Assembly (NCBI GenBank): GCA_949775045.1
Contig: OX459096.1
Coordinates: 40,024,158 to 40,088,157, forward strand
Reading direction: 5' to 3'
Length of the DNA: 64,000 bases
From: Metridium senile
Taxonomy: Eukaryota > Cnidaria > Anthozoa > Actiniaria > Metridiidae
Both the position numbers and the translations under genes were made by a program. Under the pieces are notes generated by a model. That model did no database searches, was not told the origin of the DNA, and was given only the letters and a program-made list of their open reading frames with translations. Below, one piece after another: positions 63,609-64,000 of this stretch (position 1 is its first letter; every line of letters starts with the position of its first letter).

Positions 63609-63922
63609 TTACAGCAGTTCTCAGTCACATGTGGACCGCACACATAAAAAGCTCCCCTATAAAACTTTAAGTTGGTGGACGTCAATCAAACTTTGTTTAC
63701 AAGACACATTTTTACTTCAGTCGGGTTGCAAAACATGTCTGAATCCGACCAAGAGGATGTTGTAGGAATTCAGACATGTTTCGCAGAGGTGGTTTCGCAA
63801 CCCGACTGAAGTAAAAACACCATGCCTCTTGTAAACACAGTTTGATTGACGTCCACCAACTTCACGTTTTATAGCGGTGCTTTTTATGTGAGTGGTGCAC
63901 ATGTGACTGAGAACTGCTGTAA
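63609..63922. mobile_element. ~314-bp near-perfect foldback element
   Basis: Arms of about 145 bp pair along their whole length. TTACAGCAGTTCTCAGTCAC at the left matches the inverse at 63903-63922, and the inner CTTCAGTCGGGTTGC at 63716-63730 matches its inverse at 63797-63811. The arms carry a few mismatches and one ~10-bp insertion in the right arm. Confidence 0.88.
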
Positions 63923-64000
63923 AACTTCTTGCATGGCAACCAAAAATTTGAAACATTCATTTTGATTTTTGCTGGTGTGCAATTATGTGAACATGTGTGA

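Overview
This is eukaryotic, animal nuclear DNA: AT-rich, with spliced metazoan genes, simple repeats and many small inverted-repeat transposons. The proteins (RSU1, STK11IP, a B4GALNT3/4-type glycosyltransferase, a rhodopsin-class GPCR) and the repeat load suit a marine invertebrate. A cnidarian is my best guess, but nothing here fixes the species.

Layout. 1-2346 is an inverted-repeat DNA element with hairpins inside it. 4177-5948 (minus) holds five 5' exons of STK11IP, head-to-head across about 211 bp with a complete nine-exon RSU1 gene (6160-10783, plus). RSU1 intron 3 carries a 5'-truncated LINE. 11460-28643 is a repeat-rich block. A roughly 60-72 bp satellite surrounds two tandem copies of a unit made of a class A GPCR gene, a LINE reverse-transcriptase fragment and satellite. 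The first GPCR is open (13898-14776); the second is a pseudogene. From 54549 down to 28732 (minus) I could chain 23 exons, with every splice phase matching, into one gene for a type II membrane PA14 + beta-1,4-GalNAc-transferase protein of about 717 aa. Its introns are loaded with MITEs, microsatellites and minisatellites. Beyond its first exon lie a 143-bp minisatellite (about 28 copies), nested MITEs with 6-bp target duplications, and a long foldback at 63609-63922.

The main object is a complete Polinton/Maverick (adintovirus-like) element at 35782-46632, 10,851 bp. It sits in intron 9 of the glycosyltransferase gene, flanked by a perfect 6-bp target duplication ACTGTG and bounded by 1,369-bp, almost identical terminal inverted repeats. 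It carries a retroviral-type integrase, penton-like minor capsid, basic core protein, double-jelly-roll major capsid, adenain-like protease, two small virion-type proteins and a zinc-finger/packaging ATPase. No protein-primed DNA polymerase B is present and no unassigned space could hold one. Its unusual parts are two related Cys-rich genes in the TIRs (so present twice), a secreted LRR/mucin-like cargo gene whose 3' end lies in the right TIR, and an in-frame stop that separates the integrase from its chromodomain. The capsid and packaging module looks intact while the replication gene is missing, which suggests an element that depends on a polymerase supplied by another element.

All exon calls were read by eye from splice signals, phase and remembered protein families. 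No alignment or database search was run.
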